Assembly (NCBI GenBank): GCA_026874595.1
Contig: CM049313.1
Location: 55,476,159 to 55,540,158, forward strand
DNA: 64,000 bases
Direction: 5' to 3'
Origin: Sipunculus nudus
Lineage: Eukaryota > Annelida > Sipuncula > Golfingiida > Sipunculidae
Shown here: piece after piece, positions 1 to 13,000 of the stretch
Layout of the letters: each line of letters begins with the position of its first letter
Numbering within the stretch: position 1 is the first letter of the stretch
Notes under the pieces: model-generated
The model's database searches: none
What the model was told of the DNA's origin: nothing
Seen by the model: the letters and a program-made list of their open reading frames with translations, nothing else
Program-made: the position numbers and the translations under genes

Positions 1-1576
1 TTCACTTTTCTATATACATTCATATAATTTCTTCAAATTTCTTGTACAGAATAGATGGTTTATATATAAAATCGTCATCCCTCCGGCAATGATAATGTCG
101 TGCCCAAGTTGTGTATCGAAAGGAAAAACATTCTCACGCAAAATTCGTGTGCCCTTTATATGACTCGCGTCTGTTCTTTGTTTGATTTCTTGAATAACAT
201 ACTTTGCTATTCTTTGCTGACTTTTTAGGGGGCAGTTTCCTCTAGAATCCTTGCACAAGTGATATTTTTATATCATGAACGACAGTCCCTGCGAAAACCA
301 CAGGATAAAAAATATTCGACATTCAGTCCCTACAAGCTCATTATAAATATTTATCATACAGAACCGTGCATGGATTTTCCACAGGTGCGTCTAGTATATC
401 ATTAATGTCATAACAGGTCGATCTAGGTGATGCAAAGTGGGGGTGTAATATGACCTATTATTTACTCAGAGTACCGGACTGGCTACTTGGGTAACCAGTC
501 AGTAGCAGATCCAGAGGTGGAGCCCGCCCCCCCTCCCCCCCCCCCCCCCCCCCGAGCCGCCATAAACCTTTCTTTCAGGGATTCAAACAGAAGATCTTTT
601 TTTAGGTTTTCTTATTGAATTGACTCTCTCCTTTCCGAAATCCTAGATCCGCCCCTGCTCGTGCAGTTCTGCCGGATCTACAAGTGAGGGTTTTCTGAGC
701 AGTTTACTATTGCTCCCACTATGTTCCCGTGTGATCGACCCACGAGCAGCGAAGGAAGCGGTAGGTGGCGCCTACATTTATTAGATCATCCTATATCTGC
801 CCCACGACAAAAAAATTAAAGCAAACCAGCCTCGAGGTGGACTAAAATCATAATTGTTTATACAATTCCAGCCAGCATGTTACTTGCTCATGCGTAGTTC
901 ACATAGTCTCTGATAGATGGCACTGTGATAGCCCTTGTGAGGAATTATTGTCAAAGGTCTCAGGATTCGCGTGACAATATGGCCTTGATCACAATGTGCA
1001 TGGTTCCTGGCAGTTAAAGGCAAAATAAATCATAGGGTAGGGTTTAATGTCACCACCGTTAGTTATGTTACAGATTAAGCCCGACAAGATAATTATGATC
1101 ACACATATAACGTTCTCTGGGGCTAGACACTCTACTCTGTGGGACTCCAGCTGTGACACCACTCCAAATGGTTTTTTATAAGTGTCAAGGTCTTACTACG
1201 TGTTAACAAATACGGTAATTTTACCGGAAGGACTCGAGTCTTAATGCAACCACATATTATTCTGATTACGAGTACAAAGGTAACGCCCGCGGGCCACATA
1301 GGCACAAGCAACAATAACTATACATTGGAACACAACTAAAACTTAATATACTTATTAAAATGAAAAAAAAATTGTTTTGAATTTTTATTTAGCAGTCTTG
1401 TAAGGACAACTAACTTGTGAGAAAACTTAACCATTTCCATACACCCCTTTGTCATTTAAGGCAATAAGTGTTACCTTCATGAACAACAGCCCCTCCCCCC
1501 CCCCCCCCCCCCACAATTACGAATTATAACACATATCATAATGCCCCCTTAATTATGGATCATAGCACTTATCATA
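1..1576. other. Non-coding 3' flank of gene 1
   Basis: No exon, RNA gene or complete element recognised. Poly(C) tracts lie at about 530-553 and 1493-1512. Only short chance reading frames. Confidence 0.5.
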
Positions 1577-1641
1577 ATGTTTTTTTTTTTTAATATTTTT
1601 TCGGTGGAGGTAACCACCTCCATTTTTTCATGCTTACTTAA

Positions 1642-1709
<68 letters not shown>

Positions 1710-2036
1710 GCAGAATTCTATTCCGGTCTCGGACTCAGTGACGGGGCAGTATCACACGCTGCCTCTCATTAATATCCTGGCGTTAACCAGGCCCGGTGAC
1801 TACTGCACCTGCGGGCCCTGGATGTGTAATCGTACCCATTGCTGGGTCATACCACCGAAGAGCCCCCGAAAGGCGCACTCATTTATGAGTGAAACACGGC
1901 CGGTGGGCACGGCCTTCCCATTAAGCCTGTAGAGCGATCACCCTGGGTGGGGGCCGACCTTGTAAAATCTCACCGCCTCGGCTGAGATTCGAACTCACGA
2001 TCTCCCGGCTTTGAGTCATGCGCACAGAAGCCGGTT
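1577..2036 (-). mobile_element. tRNA-derived SINE, family A, copy 1
   Basis: The tRNA-like head is at the right (minus strand GGCTTCTGTG...GACTCAAAGCC...GAGTTCGAATCTC, with a good B-box). The body is shared with copies at 11.9 and 60.2 kb. The tail contains GGAGGTGGTTACCTCC, a self-complementary hairpin, then A-rich sequence. It is expanded by a (TA)n tract at 1645-1707. Confidence 0.75.
1645..1707. repeat. (TA)n microsatellite
   Basis: About 31 TA units inside SINE copy 1. Confidence 0.95.
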
Positions 2037-2804
2037 TTAATAACGTACTTACTCTTATGAACTTAGGTTTTTAATGACAATTACGGTTTACCGCATTTCT
2101 GATTAAAACTGCTTTTCTGGATTCTTTAACTGATTTTTCCTATATTGAGAACTACATCAGTAGTGACACATTGTACAAATACACACAAAATAAGGAATAC
2201 TACACTATATTATGCAGGAGACAACAAGAATCATAACTGATAAGCAATATTACTCTCCTTATGGGCAGGGGCGCAATAATATATCGATCAAGATTTTTCT
2301 TTTCTTTAAAGGTAAGGTACATGTTTTATTTACACTAAACACCTGCTAAAATCGTCACTAACACATACCGAGATTCAGGAACATATTACCTATGCACCTA
2401 TATAACATACACTGTTATCTATGACGATAATGATCATAAACACTGTTCTGGAATGTTATGGTCTTCATCTCAAAACTACACCAAAAGTATCATAGCTATA
2501 TGTATGCAATCGCCAAGTGATCACTGAAGGCGTCCCCATGAATCTCCGCAACTGAGCGATAATGGGGGATCATAGAAATAAGGCCAAGATATTGTGTTCA
2601 AATTCAAGGTTTAAAAAAATCAGCCATATTGGAGCTCTAAAACAAACAGAAAAAATGAAATGTATACCCAAATACGAATATAGAAATAAACTAATAATCT
2701 CTAAAAGCTTTTCCGGCCGATGGGGGAGGCTAGACTAAATTGATCGCCCAAGTTCATTCATCTGGACAGGAGTAGTTGATGCATCTACCATTTGGAATCA
2801 AGGT

Positions 2805-2874
2805 TTACAGTTTGTTCACAGCCGGCAAATCAACAACGTAAACTCCATCCTCTGTCTTCTTTTCTTTCTGTTTT
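2805..2874 (-). CDS. Gene 1 exon 10 (C-terminal tail and stop)
   Basis: 70 bp, found by homology to gene 2 exon 10: the acceptor ATTACAG is followed by a basic stretch [10 protein letters not shown] and [12 protein letters not shown], then TAA at 2807-2805. No close downstream AATAAA was seen; the nearest candidate is near 2325. Confidence 0.88.
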
Positions 2875-4056
2875 CTGTAATTCATGCAGGGACTCGTCTA
2901 AATGTTTGAACATTTAACACCTAGACCACCGAACCGGATGAACGTCTTAATAAACATTGGTATACATTATACGATATAGTAATCGCCACTACATAATATC
3001 AATATAACTGGTCCGTCTTGATCCATGATTAAAGTTCCCAGTCTCTATCCAAAAATAAATGCCTTTAACATTATTTTATTTGAGAACCTTTAAAACAGTA
3101 TAAGCTAAATAAAATTATTAACAGTATTAAGTTAAGTTAAATATTACTGATTTGCATTTTAAGAAGGTATATGTAAGAATCTAAATGTATACTTAGAGAG
3201 TATAGTTAATTATCCACATAGACTGAATAACGTTATTTTATCTTGAATATCGTACATTATGCCGACGAGTATTATTACCTTCCAAGGTTTTCGCCATCTT
3301 CTATTGTTTCTGGCAGGTCTTTTCCTTTCGTTTCTGGAAGCAACAGAGCCAGTGAGCCGGACAAGATCGCCAAACCACCGAACGTTAACATCGGTATCAG
3401 GCGATTGAAAGAGCTCTGGAATTAAGAATTAACCCCTTCAGAACATTGAACACCGCGCTTATCGGATGATAAACCTTTCATACAAGGTCAGACAAATTTA
3501 AGATATCACAAGTACTCCTGATTTATACGTTTTGCAGCTTTAAATGCATGTGACAATAACTATTAGGGAACATATAATATGTATACATATCTCTTTGAAG
3601 CCTTTTAAAATGTAATGCATATATAATTATTTCTCCAGTTGCTATGTGAATCTTTTTTCTATAAAGGAGATAAAATCACGTAACATTTATCTTAGAGACA
3701 GGAAAAAGGTGGATTCATATATAAATATTCTTTAGATTCTTGATCGCAAAACAGATCCATTCCGTGGCGAAAACATTTACGAAACACAAATCAGCATTCA
3801 GTTTATAAAAGAAAACAAGAATCTTATATGCAATTAGTCTTCTTTACCAATTGTACAAAGTAAGGCGCCACAATGCCCCCAACTCGAGCTGACATTGAGC
3901 CGGTGCCCATGGCAACATTTCTGACGGTGGTAGGCATGAGTTCAGCAGTAAACACATAAATAGTGCCGAATGCCACAGTATTGCAGAATTTTCCCGCCAA
4001 TGACAATGCGGTCCCGTATATAGCACTGTCGTTGTCTGAAATTAAACAAAACATTT

Positions 4057-4097
<41 letters not shown>

Positions 4098-6133
4098 AGT
4101 ATAGGCAAGACATAGACAGTCATTATATTGTTTTAAACATTATTTTTTTGTGAAAAGAATACTATTTGAACTTTATGCCCTACGTTGCCTGTAAGTAATA
4201 AACATATATATTCTACTGCAATTGCAGACGAGATCTTTTTCATCCTGCTTCTATCATTAAAATATACGTGAACTCTCTCCGCAGCTAGACTGCCACTTGG
4301 TGACTCTCCTCGGAGTACTTTCCGTGCGTGTTCCAATGCCCTTCTCAAACCCGGACTTCGAGAAAAATTCCGAAACCGTTCAAGGGGGCTGCGGCGTACC
4401 ATTTTGTGGAAGAGTAAAACTTAGATGGAGCACGTTAAGGGTATACTGATTGTATGAATTTATATAATTATATTCATTGTACATATAAATATGAACCTGT
4501 CGGGACGGCCAGGGTCGAAAGCAAGAAAGCTGCGGCCAGGATCAGACTCAGGCACTGGGGCTTCTTACGTCCCAGAAACGTCACCAAGAGAAGGTTGACC
4601 AGCCCGTTGGGAATCTCTATGGCGGCGGAGATGAACGTGTTTAAATAAGGGTCTCCAGCGAAGTTGGCGGTGTTTAGAACTAGACCGTAGTAAACAAGAC
4701 TGGCGGTCAACCTGAAAAAATAGCTCTCAGTATTCCATATTTTCCCTTCATTAATGTATTCAATAATTGTAATTATTGACCACATATCAGATTCTTTCTT
4801 CAATTGCCTTGACAAGGAATACGAGAAAAATGTAAAATAAAAAAACATGATTATGTGTATAATATCATCACGTTCAATAACAAAGACGGTAAGAAAAGAT
4901 ACCTTTATAATACATGAATCTCAAAAAAGTTTGCCCGTTTATCATTACATTTCATTTTTTATTTAACATTTTATCATCCAGAAAGAGGCATTACATGATG
5001 TCTCTTTTTTAATTAATCATAAATATATTTAATATTAAATTTTTAGTAAGACTGTCGACCCTCCTGGTAAATAATTTAATAACTCAACGTGCCCCGACCA
5101 GATCAAGCTGTTTAGTTTTAGAAAACTAGGCTTACTTAGTGACTGCGTTCGTTTCACCTACCAGATCAAACAGCAGATCAGAATACGAAGGCGCATTCTC
5201 GGTGTCCTGAACAAATCCAGGAACCCCATAGGTTTTGACTCTGCCTGTCACAGAGTAAAACAGCAACTTATTTAAGAACTGAACAGATATTGTTTTTTCA
5301 AGGAGATCTGAGATTAGTAAATGAATATAACTATACGTGCAATAAAACCACAGCCGCCTATCACTTTATTAAAGCTACTGGTGGTTGGGGGGAGGTGGGG
5401 GGGGGGGGGGGGAGGACGTTGGTACATTTTAATGAACAGATTAAACTGAGGTGGCACCACCTGTTTTAATGTTAAGGTGTGTGGTAGCAGACAAACGGAG
5501 GTGTTGTGTCAGCCAGAGCCCCCTTCCCAGGAGCCTGCCGTTTGGAAGTACGGATCCATATGTGCAGGCCTGGCCTATTACGCAGCATGCACTTCTGACG
5601 TCACCACAGATCAACCGGCGTGTACTTATAGTGCTAGAAAATTAACCGTCTTCAGCGACGAAATATCTGAGGACCTATGACGGATTGGATGTAAATTTCG
5701 TCGCCTACCTATATATTGAGTTTAGTTGTATTATAACGCGATACGATCATAGTCTCTGTAAAAGGAGATTTCTTATCATTGTTTCAGACATTTTGATATT
5801 TAAACTTTCCAAAAAAAAGTATAATTATTTATCTGGAGTCCAACCGCAATATATTGGCCACAGGAAGTGACTTTTACTTCATTTATTGTGTATTTTTGTC
5901 CAAGAAGACACCAGCTGTACTAATCCTAACCTCCGGAGTTAACCACTGAGATTTTAATTGTAGCGACATGGTTTTGTGAACTATTGCTGTATAATTCAGT
6001 AATATGCACGTATTTAAACTGATCAGAAACGCGTATTAGCCTACATCATTAGACTTAATCATATCTAAATAAACTATGATACCCCAGAATATTATGGACT
6101 TATTATCTCACTTTTTTTAAATACAGATCGTAG

Positions 6134-6182
<49 letters not shown>

Positions 6183-7048
6183 CCACTAGAGGGTATTTGT
6201 GGGATGGTGACTGTCCGATACCTAAACTAATTTAGTAACTCTTGGTGGCTACTGCCAAACAAGGCGTGGGCAATGTTGTTTATGTTTTTGGGCGAGGGTG
6301 GTGCGTCCTCTCCGCCAAAGTCCCTTGTCTATGAACGTGTTATTTAGATTTTTGCCAAGTACCTGTTTTATGGGCCGGTTAATAAAGATAAACGTTGTGC
6401 GATAGAAAATCATAAATATTATAATTTCTTGGCTGTGCGATCAGATCTACTAAAATTGCAAAAAGCGACATAAGTTTTTCCGAGGTGAAAGCAAAGCCAA
6501 GAATAGACTCGCACAAATATCGTAATATAATGAATTTCCTTTCATATTTTTAAACATGCTGTAATATAAAATATACTGAAGAGCGAAATGTCTAGTGATT
6601 TACCTTAAACACCACGGTGAATTCATCTGGTAATTTCTTCTTATTTATTTTGGCGATACGACGAGCCATTTTGTCGCCTTCTTTCAGTTTGTTCATCACA
6701 TATAACCACCGCAAAGAATCCGGTGCAAATCTGTGATAATTATAATGTAAACACATTAAAGCATGGGCTAAAGTCAACAATAACATATAACAACGAATAC
6801 AAACTCGTTCTACCACACTAGCGACACCTATTTGCAAATATGAACATTATTTATTTGGATAATGTGTTTCGAGACCGGAAGATCGGATTTGTTACACCTC
6901 AAGTGATAAACGAACTTATCACTGAAGGTGGCATACCTGTCGGGGTATCTAACATGTATCTGACTTCATATTATAAAACCCGCAACGTTGTTTATATAGA
7001 TAATATTACCTAATAGTTATTAGAATTTATATATATATAGATATATAT

Positions 7049-7081
<33 letters not shown>

Positions 7082-10000
7082 AAATTTAATCTATATTAAT
7101 TATTTTAACCATGTTTTAATATTTTATCTATTATCCTTCCTTATATATCTTATAAAGTTTTAATTATTTTGTATATCATCTATCACGACTAGATGATATT
7201 AGCCCTTTGTTCTGTAAACCAATTCACAAATAAATTTGTTGTTGTTGTCTCATCGGGCCCACAGCAGATGAACGTTACACGCAGTGCCCATTTTCGTGAA
7301 CATTCCGTTGTACATTTTCACTAAGAGAAACAAATATTAACGTGTCACTTAAAAACCATTTAATGGTATATGAAACATTTGTATGTTGTTTCAAGTTTAA
7401 ATGTAAGATGGCGCTGAATCACAGTCATGGTCTTTCAAAGTACATCTTCAAAGTGTATGTACACCTACCGCCAATGAGAGCCCGTACATATAAACATGGC
7501 CGGAAATGTTTTTCTCAGGCTAAGTAGTAGTATCGTACTATCCATAGGAGAGCTGGCCCAACTTACACGATGTATGACAGGTATATTACAGACGATATCT
7601 AGCTCATACTTATATGATGTGTGACAGGTATATTACAGACGGTACCCAGCTCATACTTACATGATGTATGACAGGTATATTACAGACGGTACCTTAGTCA
7701 TACTTACATGATGTGTGACAGGTATATTACAGACGGTACCCAGCTCATACTTACATGATGTGTGACAGGTATATTACAGACGGTACCTAGCTCATACTTA
7801 CATGATGTAAAACATGTATATTACAGACGGTACTCAGCTCATACTTACATGATGTATGACAGGTATATTACAGACGGTACCTAGCTCATACTTACATGAT
7901 GTATGACAGGTATATTACAGACGGTACCCAGCTCATACTTACATGATGTATGACAGGTATATTACAGACGGTACCTAGCTCATGCTTACATGATGTGTGA
8001 CAGGTATATTACAGACGGTACCTAGCTCATGCTTACATGATGTGTGACAGGTATATTACAGACGGTACCTAGCTCATGCTTACATGATGTGTGACAGGTA
8101 TATTACAGACGGTACCTAGCTCATGCTTACATGATGTGTGACAGGTATATTACAGACGGTACCTAGCTCATACTTACATGATGTATAACAGGTATATTAC
8201 AGACGGTACCCAGCTCATATTTACATGATATATGACAGGTATATTACAGACGGTACCCAGCTCATACTTATATGATGTGTGACAGGTATATTACAGACGG
8301 TATCTAGCTCATACTTACATGATGTGTGACAGGTATATTACAGACGGTATCTAGCTCATACTTACATGATGTATAACAGGTATATTACAGACGGTACCCA
8401 GCTCATATTTACATGATATATGACAGGTATATTACAGACGGTACCCAGCTCATACTTATATGATGTGTGACAGGTATATTACAGACGGTATCTAGCTCAT
8501 ACTTACATGATGTGTGACAGGTATATTACAGACGGTATCTAGCTCATACTTACATGATGTATGACAGGTATATTACAGACGGTACCTAGCTCATGCTTAC
8601 ATGATGTGTGACAGGTATATTACAGACGGTACCTAGCTCATGCTTACATGAAGTGTGACAGGTATATTACAGACGGTACCTAGCTCATACTTACATGATG
8701 TATGACAGTTATATTACAGACTGTACCTAGCTCATGCTTACATGATGTGTGACAGGTATATTACAGACGGTACCCAGCTCATGCTTACATGATGTGTGAC
8801 AGGTATATTACAGACGGTACCTAGCTCATGCTTACATGATGTGTGACAGGTATATTACAGACGGTACCTAGCTCATGCTTACATGATGTGTGACAGGTAT
8901 ATTACAGACGGTACCTAGCTCATGCTTACATGATGTGTGACAGGTATATTACAGACGGTACCTAGCTCATACTTACATGATGTATAACAGGTATATTACA
9001 GACGGTACCCAGCTCATATTTACATGATATATGACAGGTATATTACAGACGGTACCCAGCTCATACTTATATGATGTGTGACAGGTATATTACAGACGGT
9101 ATCTAGCTCATACTTACATGATGTGTGACAGGTATATTACAGACGGTATCTAGCTCATACTTACATGATGTATAACAGGTATATTACAGACGGTACCCAG
9201 CTCATATTTACATGATATATGACAGGTATATTACAGACGGTACCCAGCTCATACTTATATGATGTGTGACAGGTATATTACAGACGGTATTTAGCTCATA
9301 CTTACATGATGTGTGACAGGTATATTACAGACGGTATCTAGCTCATACTTACATGATGTATGACAGGTATATTACAGACGGTACCCAGCTCATACTTATA
9401 TGATGTGCGACAGGTATATTACAGACGGTACCCAGCTCATACTTACATGATGTGTGACAGGTATATTACAGACGGTACCTAGCTCATATTTACATGATGT
9501 ATGACAGATATATTACAGACGGTACCCAGCTCATGCTTACATGATGTGTGACATGTATATTACAGTAATTACCTAGCTCCTTCTTACATGATGTATGACA
9601 GGTATATTACAGACAGTACCTAGCTCATACTTACATGATGTATGACAGGTATATTGCAGACGGTACCTAGCTCATGCTTACATGATGTGTGACAGGTATA
9701 TTACAGACGGTACCTAGCTCATGCTTACATGATGTGTGACAGGTATATTACAGACGGTACCTAGCTCATGCTTACATGAAGTGTGACAGGTATATTACAG
9801 ACGGTACCTAGCTCATACTTACATGATGTATGACAGGTATATTACAGACTGTACCTAGCTCATGCTTACATGATGTGTGACAGGTATATTACAGACGGTA
9901 CCTAACTCATACTAACATGATGTATGACAGATATATTACAGACGGTACCCAGCTCATACTTATAACATGTGTGACAGGTATATTACAGACGGTACCTAGC

Positions 10001-13000
10001 TCATGCTTACATGATGTGTGACAGGTATATTACAGACGGTACCCAGCTCATACTTATATGATGTGCGACAGGTATATTGCAGACGGTACCCAGCTCATAA
10101 TTACATGATGTGTGACAGGTATATTACAGACGGTACCTAGCTCATACTTACATGATGTATGACAGATATATTACAGACGGTACCCAGCTCATACTTACAT
10201 GATGTATGACAGGTATATTACAGACGGTACTCAGCTCATACTTACATGATGTATGACAGGTATATTACAGACGGTACCTAGCTCATAATTACATGATGTG
10301 TGACAGGTATATTACAGACGGTACCTAGCTCATACTTACATGATGTATGACAGATATATTACAGACGGTACCCAGCTCATACTTACATGATGTATAACAG
10401 GTATATTGCAGACGGTACCCAGCTCATATTTACATGATATATGACAGGTATATTACAGACGGTACCCAGCTCATACTTATATGATGTGTGACAGGTATAT
10501 TACAGACGGTATCTAGCTCATACTTACATGATGTGTGACAGGTATATTACAGACGGTATCTAGCTCATACTTACATGATGTATGACAGGTATATTACAGA
10601 CGGTACCCAGCTCATACTTATATGATGTGCGACAGGTATATTACAGACGGTACCCAGCTCATACTTACATGATGTGTGACAGGTATATTACAGACGTTAC
10701 CTAGCTCATACTTACATGATGTATGACAGATATATTACAGACGGTACCCAGCTCATGCTTACATGATGTGTGACATGTATATTACAGTAATTACCTTGCT
10801 CCTTCTTACATGATGTATGACAGGTATATTACAGACGGTACCTAGCTCCTACTTACATGATGTATGACAGGTATATTGCAGACGGTACCTAGCTCATGCT
10901 TACATGATGTGTGACAGGTATATTACAGACGGTACCTAGCTCATGCTTACATGATGTGTGACAGGTATATTACAGACGGTACCTAGCTCATGCTTACATG
11001 AAGTGTGACAGGTATATTACAGACGGTACCTAGCTCATACTTACATGATGTATGACAGTTATATTACAGACTGTACCTAGCTCATGCTTACATGATGTGT
11101 GACAGGTTTATTACAGACGGTACCTAACTCATACTTACATGATGTATGACAGATATATTACAGACGGTACCTTGCTCATACTTACATGATGTAAGACAGG
11201 TATATTACAGATGGTAACGTATATGACAAGTGCAGGTAGAACACGTCACGGATGAGGTAGGCGATGCCGCACATCCCCATGTAGCCGAGAGTCCAGTGCA
11301 TGCTGAACATCATCATCGCGAATATGCGGTATTTCTTTCCTACGAGTTCAACAACTGGAAAAGTAAAAAAAGAGAAACTGATAAATAAATAAACATATTA
11401 CAATAGATATAAAAATATCTTTTTATTAACGGACTTTTAAACAGTAATGTCATATATCAATAAGGTCAAAGCTTCTTACGCACTATGGACTTGACTCCCC
11501 AGCCGGTCAAATACAGAGCAACAATTAGCTCCACATATCTCTATATCCAGATAAAGTAAAAAAAATCAGTTTGAAAACAATATGTACATTTATCTTATTC
11601 TAAATGATTAATCAAGGAAAATAATTTTCAATTTTACTCTATGGAAATATACAAATTCAAGCCAGGAGGAATGCGAGACACGATTCACCATCTTCATTCC
11701 TGCTTTACAGGTAAGCTCTGTTGTCAAGCCGGTGACCGGTGAATATTTCTGGCATTGGGCAGGGTTAACTAATTTGTCCCATCTTACAAATATTTTTCAA
11801 GCAATCAAAATCATAGCATGGTGATCTAGATAACCTCCAGAATAAGACAGGATATTATATAAAATTTATCAAAATTTGTACATGCCTTTTTAAAATATCT
11901 TTTAATAAACTTTTTTATGGAGGTAATCGCCTCTATTTTTCATGCTTTCTTATCTATTTTTAAATAAATGTGTACATCTCTAGAGTTCCATTTTGGTTTG
12001 GGACTACTTGACAGGGCTGTAGCATTCGCTTACCATCATATTGTGTTTGTATCCTGGTGTCACCCAGGCCCAGTGTCTACCGCTCCTGCTGGTCCTATAT
12101 GTGTAAACATCCCCAATGCTAGGTTATAACACAGGGGAACCCAAAAGGACGCACTCGTTTGTGAATGATACACGGCTGTTCGGCACAGCCTTCCCATTAA
12201 GCCTGCAAAGCCCTCATCCTCTGTGGGGGCCGACAGTGAAAATCTCACCGCCTAGGCTGAAACTTTAACTCACGTCCTCATGGCTTTGAGTCCTGTGCTC
12301 TACCCCTTAGCCACAGAAGCCGGTCTCTGTACAATATTTTTTTTGCTGCCAGACAAACCACCCAATTAACAAACTAACCATATAACCTAGTACATTACCA
12401 GTAGGCTACACAAGTCTAGTACTTACCTAGTACATATCCTGTTGTAAACATGCCGACGCATGCCATTGCAACCCCGAAACGCAGGCAAACATACAGAATA
12501 TAATAAGGAGCGAAGGCTGTCGAAATTCCAAAAGTCACCAGCATAAAAGCCGTGATGATGAGGATCTTACGGCGTCCGATCCTTAGATAAAATATCAATA
12601 AAGGATTCATTTCATAAGTATTGCGCGAAATCCGATTCTTTATCAAAGTATGCACTGAAAAAATTATTAAGGGTTTTCGTAAAGAAAATGTACATGGAAG
12701 AATTGTGAAGTATTTCAGTCAGCACGATTCTGCATGAAAATATCCGAGAGTAGTCCAATAACAAAGGAGTGGTTGATTTAGAGTTAGCAAAGAATTACGT
12801 TTTACACATTAAAAGAATGAACTGGAATTTAATAAAAAAAAACTGCAATATTTCAAACAGAGCTTATTTTCCGATGCAGTGATCTGAATTTTCACATATC
12901 TATGTCTATTCCATGAATGCAAGCAAAATGAAACGCACTGAAATTGCCAAGGAAACGTTTATTTTTCTAATTAAAAATACAGAAGTGTATCCCCTTTTCG

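Noticed and set aside
1970-2036. Functional tRNA gene on the minus strand
   Set aside because: It is the head of a SINE: the A-box is degraded and the sequence continues into a body shared with two other copies.
4133-4402. 89-codon minus-strand frame in intron 7 of gene 1
   Set aside because: It does not resemble any family and is not needed by the SLC22 model, whose flanking exons join in phase without it.
7555-11220. CRISPR-like array
   Set aside because: The units are contiguous 47-bp repeats with no unique spacers, in a eukaryotic intron, and match the exon 4/intron 4 junction.
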